A DNA stretch of 5,262 nucleotides from Dehalococcoidia bacterium (GTDB lineage: Bacteria; Chloroflexota; Dehalococcoidia; Dehalococcoidales; CSSed11-197), in assembly GCA_003563865.1 (NCBI GenBank), contig PWTP01000074.1, positions 1-5,262 on the forward strand, read 5' to 3'. Every line of letters begins with the position of its first letter. Position 1 is the stretch's first letter. The translations under genes were made by a program, and so were the position numbers. The notes under the pieces were generated by a model. That model did no database searches and had not been told where the DNA came from. It saw only the letters and a list, made by a program, of their open reading frames with translations. Shown here piece after piece: positions 1-5,124 of the stretch.

Positions 1-138
1 AATATTTTCTTGTGCAGTAGCAGAATCTGCCAGTATTTCCACGGCCCCTGTTTCAAGTTCGCCAATAGCTTGATGGGCCAGCATTACCGGTTGCGGGCAT
101 GAAAGGCCCCGGGTATCAACTTTTTTGGAGGTTGTCAT
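1..138 (-). CDS. yedF: TusA/YedF-family sulfur carrier protein, N-terminal part (partial)
   Basis: The first 46 codons of a TusA/SirA/YedF-like protein are present; the rest lies beyond the left edge. The N-terminus carries the family signature D-x-RGLSCPQP (residues 8-17), in which Cys14 is the expected persulfide-carrying residue of the CPxP motif. It is followed by an ILADS-x-TAQEN stretch that matches the YedF 'D-x-x-AxENV' region. Members pass sulfur, and in selenium-linked YedF proteins perhaps selenium, as a cysteine-bound persulfide in the cytoplasm. The ATG lies 10 bases after the stop of the YedE-like gene, and its AAGGAG ribosome binding site overlaps that stop, so the two genes are an operon and probably translationally coupled. 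The catalytic position is Cys, not an in-frame TGA. The missing C-terminus decides between a short (about 75-80 aa) single-domain form and the longer (about 200 aa) selenium-metabolism YedF. Confidence 0.88.
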   Translation of the reverse strand, partial: MTTSKKVDTRGLSCPQPVMLAHQAIGELETGAVEILADSATAQENI

Positions 139-144
139 GTAAAT

Positions 145-150
145 CTCCTT
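145..150 (-). promoter_or_regulatory. Ribosome binding site of the YedF-like gene, overlapping the yedE stop
   Basis: Read on the minus strand this is AAGGAG, 6 bases before the ATG at 138-136. It shares two bases with the TAA stop (151-149) of the upstream transporter gene. This fixes the start of the YedF-like gene and suggests that ribosomes finishing yedE reinitiate on it. Confidence 0.8.
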
Positions 151-1252
151 ATATTTTGGGTTCCCGCATTGTAAAGCCGATAATTATACATACACCCAAA
201 CCCAGAATTACCGCCAGAGGGCCGAATACTCCTGGCCCTGCCCCTGAACTGGCAATCGAATATGTATGAGCAAAACCGGCGCCGGTAATCATTCCGAATA
301 TGAAAAGGCCCGCATCAGCATCACCTTCACCGGCCAGAAACATCTGCCGGCCGGGACATCCGCCAGCCAGTGTAAAAGCCAGGCCGGCCAGCACCATACC
401 GCCGAAATTCCACCACTGGTTGGTTTGAGCTGCCGGTTGCCCCTCAAAGCCGGGGTTGAATTGACCCAGTATAATGTTAGTCACAAAAGCCGCAGCAATC
501 AATGCCAGCACACCGTTAAGCAGGCGTGAATCACGTAACAGGATAGCATCACGCACAGCACCGATGGTGCAAAACCGGCTGCGTTGTGCCAGGAAACCGA
601 TAAATAAACCTGCCAGCAGAGATACAATAAGCGGTGCATACTGGCTTCCCGGCCCGGTAGTTGAGAAAAAGATCGGTCCTGTAATATTACCATCCGCATC
701 ACGCCCAAATTGTGCAGCTATGATTAATAGAATGAGTAACACTACCATAATAACCGGCATAACCCAGCCCACTGCTTTAGGCGCAAGGCGGGTCCGGCCA
801 AGGCTGTAACCGGCGCGTAAGAAGAAAACACCCATGGCGATACCCACTAATAAACCAATTATGCCAAAGATGGCATTCCAATCTCCTCCGGCCAGGCGTA
901 GATAAGCCCGCCAGGGACATCCCAGGAATACCAGTGCACCAAAAGTGGCAAACATCCCCAACAAAAAACGCACCAGTGGCGCTGAACCGGTGCGGGGTTT
1001 AAATTCACGGAATATAAGCGCCGCGATTGATGCTCCCAGCACAAAGCCGATTAGTTCGGGGCGGATATACTGCACAATAGAAGCATCGTGCAAACCCAAA
1101 GCTCCGGCTAGATCGCGGCTGAAGCATACAACGCACACTCCCATGTTGCATGGATTACCCAGTTTTACCAGTACCGGAGCAATGATACCTATAATCACAC
1201 CGGTGACAATCGGGCCCCAGCGGGAGGTAAGAAAGCGCGATATGGCAGACAT
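149..1252 (-). CDS. yedE: YeeE/YedE-family membrane transporter (selenium/sulfur-associated type)
   Basis: This 367-residue, very hydrophobic protein has roughly nine to ten predicted membrane helices and a clear two-fold internal repeat. The first half has an NPCNMGVCVVCFSRD motif (Cys35, Cys40, Cys43) and FLGCPWR (Cys112). The second half has the matching SRFCTIGAVRD (Cys228) and AGGCPGR (Cys299). YeeE/TsuA proteins import thiosulfate through a line of conserved cysteines, and the paired GCPxR loops fit that mechanism. The NPxNMGxCxxCFxRDxAGALGLH-type start resembles the YedE subfamily tied to selenium metabolism, usually paired with YedF; the next gene downstream is YedF-like. The substrate, thiosulfate or a selenium compound, cannot be settled here. 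The ATG is preceded by an AAAGGGG ribosome binding site about 9 bases away and by a strong promoter. Residue 35 is Cys where I recall Gly in relatives, which is from memory and unverified. Confidence 0.9.
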   Translation of the reverse strand: MSAISRFLTSRWGPIVTGVIIGIIAPVLVKLGNPCNMGVCVVCFSRDLAGALGLHDASIVQYIRPELIGFVLGASIAALIFREFKPRTGSAPLVRFLLGMFATFGALVFLGCPWRAYLRLAGGDWNAIFGIIGLLVGIAMGVFFLRAGYSLGRTRLAPKAVGWVMPVIMVVLLILLIIAAQFGRDADGNITGPIFFSTTGPGSQYAPLIVSLLAGLFIGFLAQRSRFCTIGAVRDAILLRDSRLLNGVLALIAAAFVTNIILGQFNPGFEGQPAAQTNQWWNFGGMVLAGLAFTLAGGCPGRQMFLAGEGDADAGLFIFGMITGAGFAHTYSIASSGAGPGVFGPLAVILGLGVCIIIGFTMREPKI

Positions 1253-1318
1253 ATAAAAAAAGCCCCTTTAATTATTATTTGAAAGTTTTACCTTTATCTC
1301 ATTAAAGAAACCGGGCAG

Positions 1319-1347
1319 ATTATATCATAAGAAATATTAGTAAGCAA
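1319..1347 (-). promoter_or_regulatory. Sigma-70-type promoter of the yedE-yedF operon
   Basis: On the minus strand, TTGCTT (1347-1342) is followed after exactly 17 bases by TATAAT (1324-1319). The spacer ends in TGA, so an extended TGn-TATAAT element is also present. Transcription should begin near 1312, giving a leader of about 60 bases before the yedE ATG. I saw no convincing riboswitch fold or operator in that leader. The remaining intergenic sequence, 1348-1443, is AT-rich with no recognised element. Confidence 0.72.
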
Positions 1348-1443
1348 TAAAAATAATACTTATAAAAAGTTTACAAATGATGTTGGGTGGTCAGCAAGAA
1401 TCCTGTATAGTAGGTTTTGCAGGCAGACAAATGAAGCAGTAAA

Positions 1444-1478
1444 AATAAACCGTTCACTGGAAATGTGAACGGTTTATT
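1444..1478 (-). terminator. Intrinsic terminator of the coiled-coil gene
   Basis: The arms 1444-1457 and 1465-1478 are perfectly complementary (14 bp, AATAAACCGTTCAC and its complement) around a 7-base loop. In the minus-strand transcript the second arm runs straight into TTTATTTTTA, the expected U-tract, 27 bases after the TAG of the long gene at 1505. The plus-strand reading lacks an equally good U-tract, so it most likely ends the rod gene and separates it from the yedE promoter. Confidence 0.88.
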
Positions 1479-1504
1479 GTAAAAAGATACCGTTTATCAA
1501 GCTG

Positions 1505-3367
1505 CTAAAGAGCGCCCAGGCCAAGGCTTATAGACACAGCTGCAAAAATTGCTCCAAGTACCGCCAGGATGATAATCGTGGTCATTTCCCTTGAAGACAA
1601 AACCTTTTTTACAATGCTTTTTAACATGGCTTCTTCGGCTTTTTTCATGGCTTCTTCGGCTTTTTTAATTGCTTCACTTGCCATTGATTCAGCTGTTTCG
1701 CTGGCTCTGGCACTGGCTTCACTGGCTTTTCTGGCAGCTTCTTCAGAAGCTTTTTGTGCAGTTATAGCAACCTCTCTGGCTTTTTGAGCGGCCTCCTCAG
1801 CTTCTTTGGAGGCAGTAGTCGCTGCTTCTTTGGATGCTTTAGTGGCTGCTTCAGCAGCGGTTTTAGCTTCACGGCTGGATAACTCAGCTGCCGTGGCAAC
1901 CTTTTCAGCCCTGGCAGCAGAATCTTCGGCTACTTTTTTGGCTTCCTGGATTCTGCTTTCGGCTTCCTCGCTCATGGTTTTTGCAGCATGATCAGCTGCC
2001 GCTTGCGCGGCTTCGGCTGCTTGTGTGGCTCTGTCGGCAGCTTCTTTAGACATCTTGGCGAGTTCTTCAGCCCGGCTGACCAGCGTATGTAATACCCGGG
2101 CTGCAGCTTCAACAGCTTCGTCACCGGCGATATCGGCCAGTTCAGCTTTTTTAGATATTTTGTCGGCTGTTTTATAACCACTTGAAGCAGCATCTTTAGC
2201 CTCGGTGCCGGCTTCCTCCACTCTTTCAGCCAGATCGCCTGAGACACCACTAGCAGCAACAAAGGCTTCGTCACCGGCGATATCGGCAATTTCTGACTTG
2301 CGGCGTACATCTTCACTGGCATGGTAAGCCAGGGCAGCAGCCCTTTTTGTCTGCCGACCGGCGGCTTCTGCTTCTTTGGCACTCTCAAGATTGGCTGAAT
2401 CTTGTAAAGTGGTGGTAGCTGCCATGGAACGCCGGGTTGCTTCGTCGGCTTTGTTGCCGGCAGCATTCGCATTTTCAATGGCAGCCATCACAGCATCTCT
2501 GGCTTCCATGGCCATGTCTTGAGCCCTGGTGGCTGCTTCTTCAGCCGCCCTTTTAGTTTGAGCAGCCGCCTCTTTGGCAGCTAATTCCACTTCTTCGGCT
2601 CGGTGTGTGGCTTCTTCAGCAGCATATTTTGCGCCGATTGCAATATCCTCAGCTCTGGCAGCTGCTTCTTCTGCCCGCCGGGCAGCCTCTTCAGCAGATA
2701 GAGTAGCCGCTTCGGCTGCGTCGCCGGCTTTTTTGCTGGCTGTTTCAGCTTTAGTGGCGGCATCGGTTGAGATTGTTTTAGCCTCTTGAGCAGCCTGTTT
2801 GGCTGCTTTTATGGCTTCGTCAGCCTCTTTGGAGGCCTTCCCGGCTGCTTCCTGGGCTGCCTTAACTGCAGCGGCCATGGCATTGCGGACGGCTTTATCA
2901 ACTTCATTAGCCCTTCTAATTGCTTCCTGTGCAGATTGCTGTGCCTTTTCTCCGGCTTCCTGTGCCCTTTGGGCTGCTTCAGCGGCAGCCTGATGAAAAG
3001 CTTCCACTGCCTGCCGGGTTTCTTTTTCTGCAGTTTCTGCTTTGGCAGCAGCCATATCGGCAGCCTTTGTGGCCTTATCTGCAGTTGTTTCGGCTTTTAA
3101 AATGGCCTTATCGGCAGCTTTCTTGGCAATGTCGGAGGCTTGTTCACCGGCAATACGGGCCTCGATAGCCCTTTCGGCTGCTTCTCCGGAAGCGGCAGTG
3201 GCCACCTGAGAGGCTTCTTGGGCGTTACCGGCAGCAGCTTCAGCCCTTAAGGCGGCTTCTATGGCTGCACGTATATTATCCTCCATTTCGTCGAGTATTC
3301 TGGGTAAAGGCTTGGTTAAGATTTTAGGTTTTTCTTGTGCTGTTTTTCCATGTTCTCTCTCTGTCAT
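1505..3367 (-). CDS. Ala/Glu/Lys-rich coiled-coil rod protein with C-terminal membrane anchor; function unknown
   Basis: I do not recognise a named family. From the ATG the product is 620 residues. The N-terminal 25 or so residues are polar and contain the only prolines (about residues 14, 20 and 22). They are followed by some 570 residues built from A-x-x-A-A-x-x and AEEA/KKAEEAM-like heptads with no proline, cysteine or tryptophan. One 89-residue stretch in the middle is about 38 % alanine. The last 26 residues (MTTIIILAVLGAIF to the end) form one hydrophobic helix preceded by a basic KSIVKKVLSSRE segment. There is no signal peptide, so a cytoplasmic rod anchored by its tail is likely. TTG (3373) and GTG (3370) are in-frame alternatives to the ATG; the AGGAGG at 3378-3383 lies 4, 7 and 10 bases away respectively, so GTG is nearly as plausible. 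The gene is monocistronic, with its own terminator. Similarity to TolA, LEA or apolipoprotein helices would be compositional only. Confidence 0.85.
   Translation of the reverse strand: MTEREHGKTAQEKPKILTKPLPRILDEMEDNIRAAIEAALRAEAAAGNAQEASQVATAASGEAAERAIEARIAGEQASDIAKKAADKAILKAETTADKATKAADMAAAKAETAEKETRQAVEAFHQAAAEAAQRAQEAGEKAQQSAQEAIRRANEVDKAVRNAMAAAVKAAQEAAGKASKEADEAIKAAKQAAQEAKTISTDAATKAETASKKAGDAAEAATLSAEEAARRAEEAAARAEDIAIGAKYAAEEATHRAEEVELAAKEAAAQTKRAAEEAATRAQDMAMEARDAVMAAIENANAAGNKADEATRRSMAATTTLQDSANLESAKEAEAAGRQTKRAAALAYHASEDVRRKSEIADIAGDEAFVAASGVSGDLAERVEEAGTEAKDAASSGYKTADKISKKAELADIAGDEAVEAAARVLHTLVSRAEELAKMSKEAADRATQAAEAAQAAADHAAKTMSEEAESRIQEAKKVAEDSAARAEKVATAAELSSREAKTAAEAATKASKEAATTASKEAEEAAQKAREVAITAQKASEEAARKASEASARASETAESMASEAIKKAEEAMKKAEEAMLKSIVKKVLSSREMTTIIILAVLGAIFAAVSISLGLGAL
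1625..1666 (-). repeat. Perfect 21-bp tandem duplication encoding one heptad (KKAEEAM twice)
   Basis: Positions 1625-1645 and 1646-1666 are identical at all 21 bases, each unit reading CATGGCTTC...TTTTTT on the plus strand. On the coding strand each encodes the seven residues KKAEEAM, immediately before the basic segment and membrane anchor. The unit equals one coiled-coil heptad, so loss or gain of copies keeps both the reading frame and the helix register. Identity at synonymous positions suggests a recent duplication. Confidence 0.93.
2115..2287 (-). repeat. Pair of identical 23-bp blocks marking a duplicated 50-residue module
   Basis: Positions 2115-2137 and 2265-2287 are identical over 23 bases and lie exactly 150 bases (50 codons) apart. 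They encode ADIAGDEA in both copies, within KSEIADIAGDEAFVAAS and KAELADIAGDEAVEAAA. Outside the block the two modules are only loosely similar (for example LAERVEEAG against LVSRAEELA). This is the least alanine-rich part of the rod, and the conserved Gly-Asp-Glu could mark a bend or a binding face. 50 is not a multiple of 7, so the heptad register shifts by one residue between copies. Confidence 0.8.
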
Positions 3368-3377
3368 CACCAATACT

Positions 3378-3383
3378 CCTCCT
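3378..3383 (-). promoter_or_regulatory. Strong ribosome binding site of the rod gene
   Basis: The minus strand reads AGGAGG, part of CAGGAGGAG, upstream of three consecutive in-frame start codons TTG-GTG-ATG. TTG at 4 bases is too close; GTG at 7 and ATG at 10 (8 if GGAGGAG pairs) are both workable. Of the two, ATG is preferred by codon identity and GTG by spacing. Confidence 0.75.
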
Positions 3384-3412
3384 GTTTATTCATGTTTATC
3401 TCTTATAAAGAT

Positions 3413-3441
3413 ATTATAGCTTATAAAAACGGCAAATAGAA
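3413..3441 (-). promoter_or_regulatory. Probable promoter of the coiled-coil gene
   Basis: A perfect TATAAT -10 box lies at 3418-3413 on the minus strand. A weak -35 candidate, TTCTAT (3441-3436), is 17 bases upstream. The predicted start near 3406 gives a leader of about 38 bases ending in the AGGAGG site. The poor -35 box suggests low basal activity or help from an activator or other sigma factor. The surrounding sequence is very AT-rich, so chance matches are likely. Confidence 0.42.
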
Positions 3442-3573
3442 TATAGTTTGCTTGACTTAATAATTGTTTATATCCTGAATTTAAAGTAACAAATCCAGGG
3501 AGTTATCAATGCCGGATAATTGCAGTCGCGTTCACATGCTATCAGGCAAAGGCGTTGCGGATCAGGCTGCCGG

Positions 3574-3579
3574 TATAAT
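3574..3579 (+). promoter_or_regulatory. Possible plus-strand -10 element upstream of the orphan gene start
   Basis: A perfect TATAAT lies 44 bases before the ATG at 3624, which would give a leader of about 38 bases. No good -35 hexamer is visible at 16-18 bases; TTGCGG at 3555-3560 is only 13 bases away. Two direct copies of ATCAGGC (3541-3547 and 3561-3567, 20 bases start to start) lie just upstream and could be a regulator site. Confidence 0.3.
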
Positions 3580-3623
3580 TTTTGTTTTGGTAAACCAATT
3601 ATTGTGCTGAGGAGAAAAGTAAA

Positions 3624-3686
3624 ATGAAAGCAATAGTACACACATACATATTGCTAGTCGGTATGGTGGTGAGTTTTGGTTGCTGA
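3624..3686 (+). pseudogene. Orphan 5' end resembling a zinc-type alcohol dehydrogenase/quinone reductase gene
   Basis: This plus-strand ORF has 20 codons plus stop. It follows a strong TGAGGAG ribosome binding site (3608-3614) and begins MKAIVHT, a common N-terminus of zinc-containing alcohol dehydrogenases and NADPH:quinone reductases. In that family the next residues usually continue with a KYG/YGxPDVL-like stretch. Here the resemblance stops after about eight codons and the frame runs into the 3' end of the oppositely oriented fur-family gene, ending at TGA. One reading is a gene start left behind by a deletion or inversion whose breakpoint is near 3646. The alternatives are a chance ORF or a small leader peptide. 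The family match rests on seven residues only. Confidence 0.3.
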
Positions 3687-4088
3687 GTGGCACTTGGCAC
3701 ATGTTCCGCTGATAACATGGTGGTGCAAATCTGCCTCAAAGCCGTATTTCTGCTTCAACTCAAGGCTTAGGGGGAGTAACGAATTTTCAGTGCATTCCTG
3801 TATTTGCCCGCATTCCTGGCAGACCAGATGATGGTGCCGCCCCTCTTCAGCATGATGATAAATATGGCCATTTTCATATTCACTTTTAACAACCAGGCCC
3901 AATCCCTCAAGCAAATCAAGAGTGCGGTATACTGTAGAAATGTTTACGCCGGCAATATGGTTTTTAATTTTTTCATAGATATCATCGGCGGTAAGATGGC
4001 TGTTCTGGCTGTGAAGAATATCCAGGATAAGCCGGCGTTGCGGTGTCAACCGGTAACCTTTGTTCTTTAATACGTTTGAACAGCTCAT
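3654..4088 (-). CDS. Fur-family metal-responsive transcriptional repressor (Fur/Zur/PerR type)
   Basis: The 144-residue length is typical of the family. Residues 1-80 form the winged-helix DNA-binding domain, with GYRLTPQRRLIL (11-22), SHLTADDIYEKI (30-41) and the recognition-helix region ISTVYRTLDLLEGLGLV (50-66). Residues 85-133 are the dimerisation and metal domain: HHHLVC-QEC (Cys90, Cys93) and GTCAKC (Cys130, Cys133) make the structural zinc site, while His85-87, Glu98/Glu101 and His122-124 can supply the sensory metal site. His31 lies where PerR has its oxidisable His37, but the PerR Asp85 position appears to be His79 here, which argues against a classical PerR. The tail ends in THHHTD, an extra His cluster. 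Iron, zinc and manganese cannot be told apart from sequence. The ribosome binding site is weak (GAAAGA), and a separate promoter precedes the gene. No neighbour carries an obvious Fur or Zur box. Confidence 0.95.
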   Translation of the reverse strand: MSCSNVLKNKGYRLTPQRRLILDILHSQNSHLTADDIYEKIKNHIAGVNISTVYRTLDLLEGLGLVVKSEYENGHIYHHAEEGRHHHLVCQECGQIQECTENSLLPLSLELKQKYGFEADLHHHVISGTCAKCHSATKTHHHTD

Positions 4089-4106
4089 AGTGTTTTCTTT
4101 CGAGCT

Positions 4107-4135
4107 AGGATATCAGGCTTGAGGCAAGGTGTCAA
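4107..4135 (-). promoter_or_regulatory. Sigma-70-type promoter of the Fur-family gene
   Basis: On the minus strand a consensus TTGACA (4135-4130) is followed by a 17-base spacer and TATCCT (4112-4107). Transcription should start around 4100, leaving a leader of only about 12 bases, which fits the weak ribosome binding site. The spacer holds a short dyad, CTTG-CCT-CAAG (4117-4127), placed where a repressor would block polymerase. Autoregulation through it is possible, but it does not resemble a canonical Fur box. Confidence 0.7.
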
Positions 4136-4155
4136 TTTGCACCGGGCTATTTGGT

Positions 4156-5124
4156 TTAAGGCAGTGGCAGAATTGAGGTGGGTGTAACAATTACACCGGC
4201 AGAGTAACTCAATTGTTCAGGCTTAACAAGCAATATATCGAGTGCTGAGAGGGTGCCGTCTTTATCTGTGCCCGATATCAACCAAAGCACGTTTTCACAA
4301 GCACCTGTGCCTCTGGGGTTAAAGGGGTTTTGCATTGCCAGAATAACACCTGTTTCAGATCCATAATCATTTACCAGTTTGCCTTTGACATCATAAACGA
4401 TGAGTTTGCCTTCATTAAACCTGGCAAATAGACCTAACCGGTCCCAAATGTCATTAACCAGGGTAACCAGGCCAAAATCATAGCTTCCAAGAGCGATTAT
4501 ATTGCTTGTTTCCATCTCTTCTACGGTCAGGGCATCGAAGGTTTTGGTGTTAATTTTATCCACCCCTGTATCCTCAAGCTTTTTAGCCAGGCTCAAAGCC
4601 TGCCTGCTCCAACCGTTTTCATGCACAATTATCGTGGGGGCAACTCTACCGGCATATCCACTGACAAACGGCTCCGCGAAATCAGATACCAGGGCAGACA
4701 CAGACTGGCGGAAGCTCCAGTCACGGTAATACCAGTGAACAGTATCTCCCGGATGAATTTTGTAGGCCATTCCACCAGTATTGGTTAGCATGCCATTAAT
4801 ATACAAAAACCAGTCCTGCCGGGTAACCGGCGAAGAGATATAACCACTTTTAACATCATCAACAGAGGTAATGAATCCACCGCCATAAGCAGTAGCGGTA
4901 TCAGTATGCTGTTTTAGAGCATCAATCGCGTTTGCACCTTCGGGTATTTCAATCCATTTGTCTAAAATAATGTTATGGCCAAAATCATAACTTACTATTA
5001 GCCGGGCAGATATAATGGTATCAGGTTTATTGGTACTTGTTTGAAGACCGTTTTCTGCTTTACACCCGCTTGTAAACGCAAGTACAACCAAAATGATAAT
5101 GAATAGAAACCGTTTAGCTTGCAT
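4156..5124 (-). CDS. Lipoprotein with DUF4430 (transcobalamin-like C-terminal) domain
   Basis: This 322-residue exported protein begins with MQAKR, a hydrophobic core and FTSGC (Cys21). That is a lipoprotein signal with a slightly unusual lipobox, Thr rather than Leu at -3. Residues about 41-136 form a DUF4430 domain, related to the beta domain of transcobalamin/intrinsic factor. It shows the PEGANAIDALKQH segment (61-73), DWFLYINGMLTN (104-115), and YKIHPGDTVHWYYRDW (121-136). Residues 137-322 are an unassigned second domain with alternating beta/alpha character and an ISGTDKDGTLSALDILL segment (283-299). That segment recalls repeat domains of surface-layer-type proteins, but only by impression. 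The ATG overlaps the end of the upstream gene by 11 bases and has no visible ribosome binding site, so translation is probably coupled to that gene. A role in binding a small ligand at the cell surface is inferred from the fold family; the ligand is unknown. Confidence 0.85.
   Translation of the reverse strand: MQAKRFLFIIILVVLAFTSGCKAENGLQTSTNKPDTIISARLIVSYDFGHNIILDKWIEIPEGANAIDALKQHTDTATAYGGGFITSVDDVKSGYISSPVTRQDWFLYINGMLTNTGGMAYKIHPGDTVHWYYRDWSFRQSVSALVSDFAEPFVSGYAGRVAPTIIVHENGWSRQALSLAKKLEDTGVDKINTKTFDALTVEEMETSNIIALGSYDFGLVTLVNDIWDRLGLFARFNEGKLIVYDVKGKLVNDYGSETGVILAMQNPFNPRGTGACENVLWLISGTDKDGTLSALDILLVKPEQLSYSAGVIVTPTSILPLP

Noticed and set aside
1569..3168. Several long plus-strand open frames across the coiled-coil gene, rich in Ala, Ser, Leu and Cys
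   Set aside because: They are antisense shadows caused by the biased GCT/GCC/GAA/AAG codon usage of the repetitive gene; they lack ribosome binding sites and sensible protein sequence.
1505..3367. The regular repetition of the rod gene as a CRISPR array or non-coding satellite
   Set aside because: Repeats are degenerate, follow codon triplets and heptads, keep one frame open for over 1.8 kb, and have no unique spacers.
3404..3426. PerR-box-like dyad TATAA-AGATA-TTATA and repeated CTTATAA upstream of the rod gene
   Set aside because: The PerR/Fur consensus needs TTATAA-TnA-TTATAA with a 3-base centre; here the centre is 5 bases and the sequence is simply AT-rich promoter DNA. CTTATAAAAA also occurs at 1359-1368 without any shared function visible.
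3576..3606. Weak inverted repeat around TTGGTTTACCAA as terminator for the Fur-family gene
   Set aside because: The stem is only 4-5 bp with a tiny loop and no convincing U-tract on the minus strand; no clear fur terminator is visible.
3509..3610. 33-codon plus-strand ORF (MPDNCSRVHML...) with an AGGGAG ribosome binding site, ending at the TGA that overlaps the next RBS
   Set aside because: The spacing is good but the peptide resembles nothing I know, has no conserved feature, and contains the TATAAT box. One short ORF in intergenic DNA is not enough to call a gene.
4130..4146. GGTG...CACC dyad near the stop of the DUF4430 gene as its terminator
   Set aside because: It is only 4 bp, has no U-tract, and overlaps the -35 box of the fur promoter. 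No terminator is evident between the two genes, so some read-through into fur is possible.
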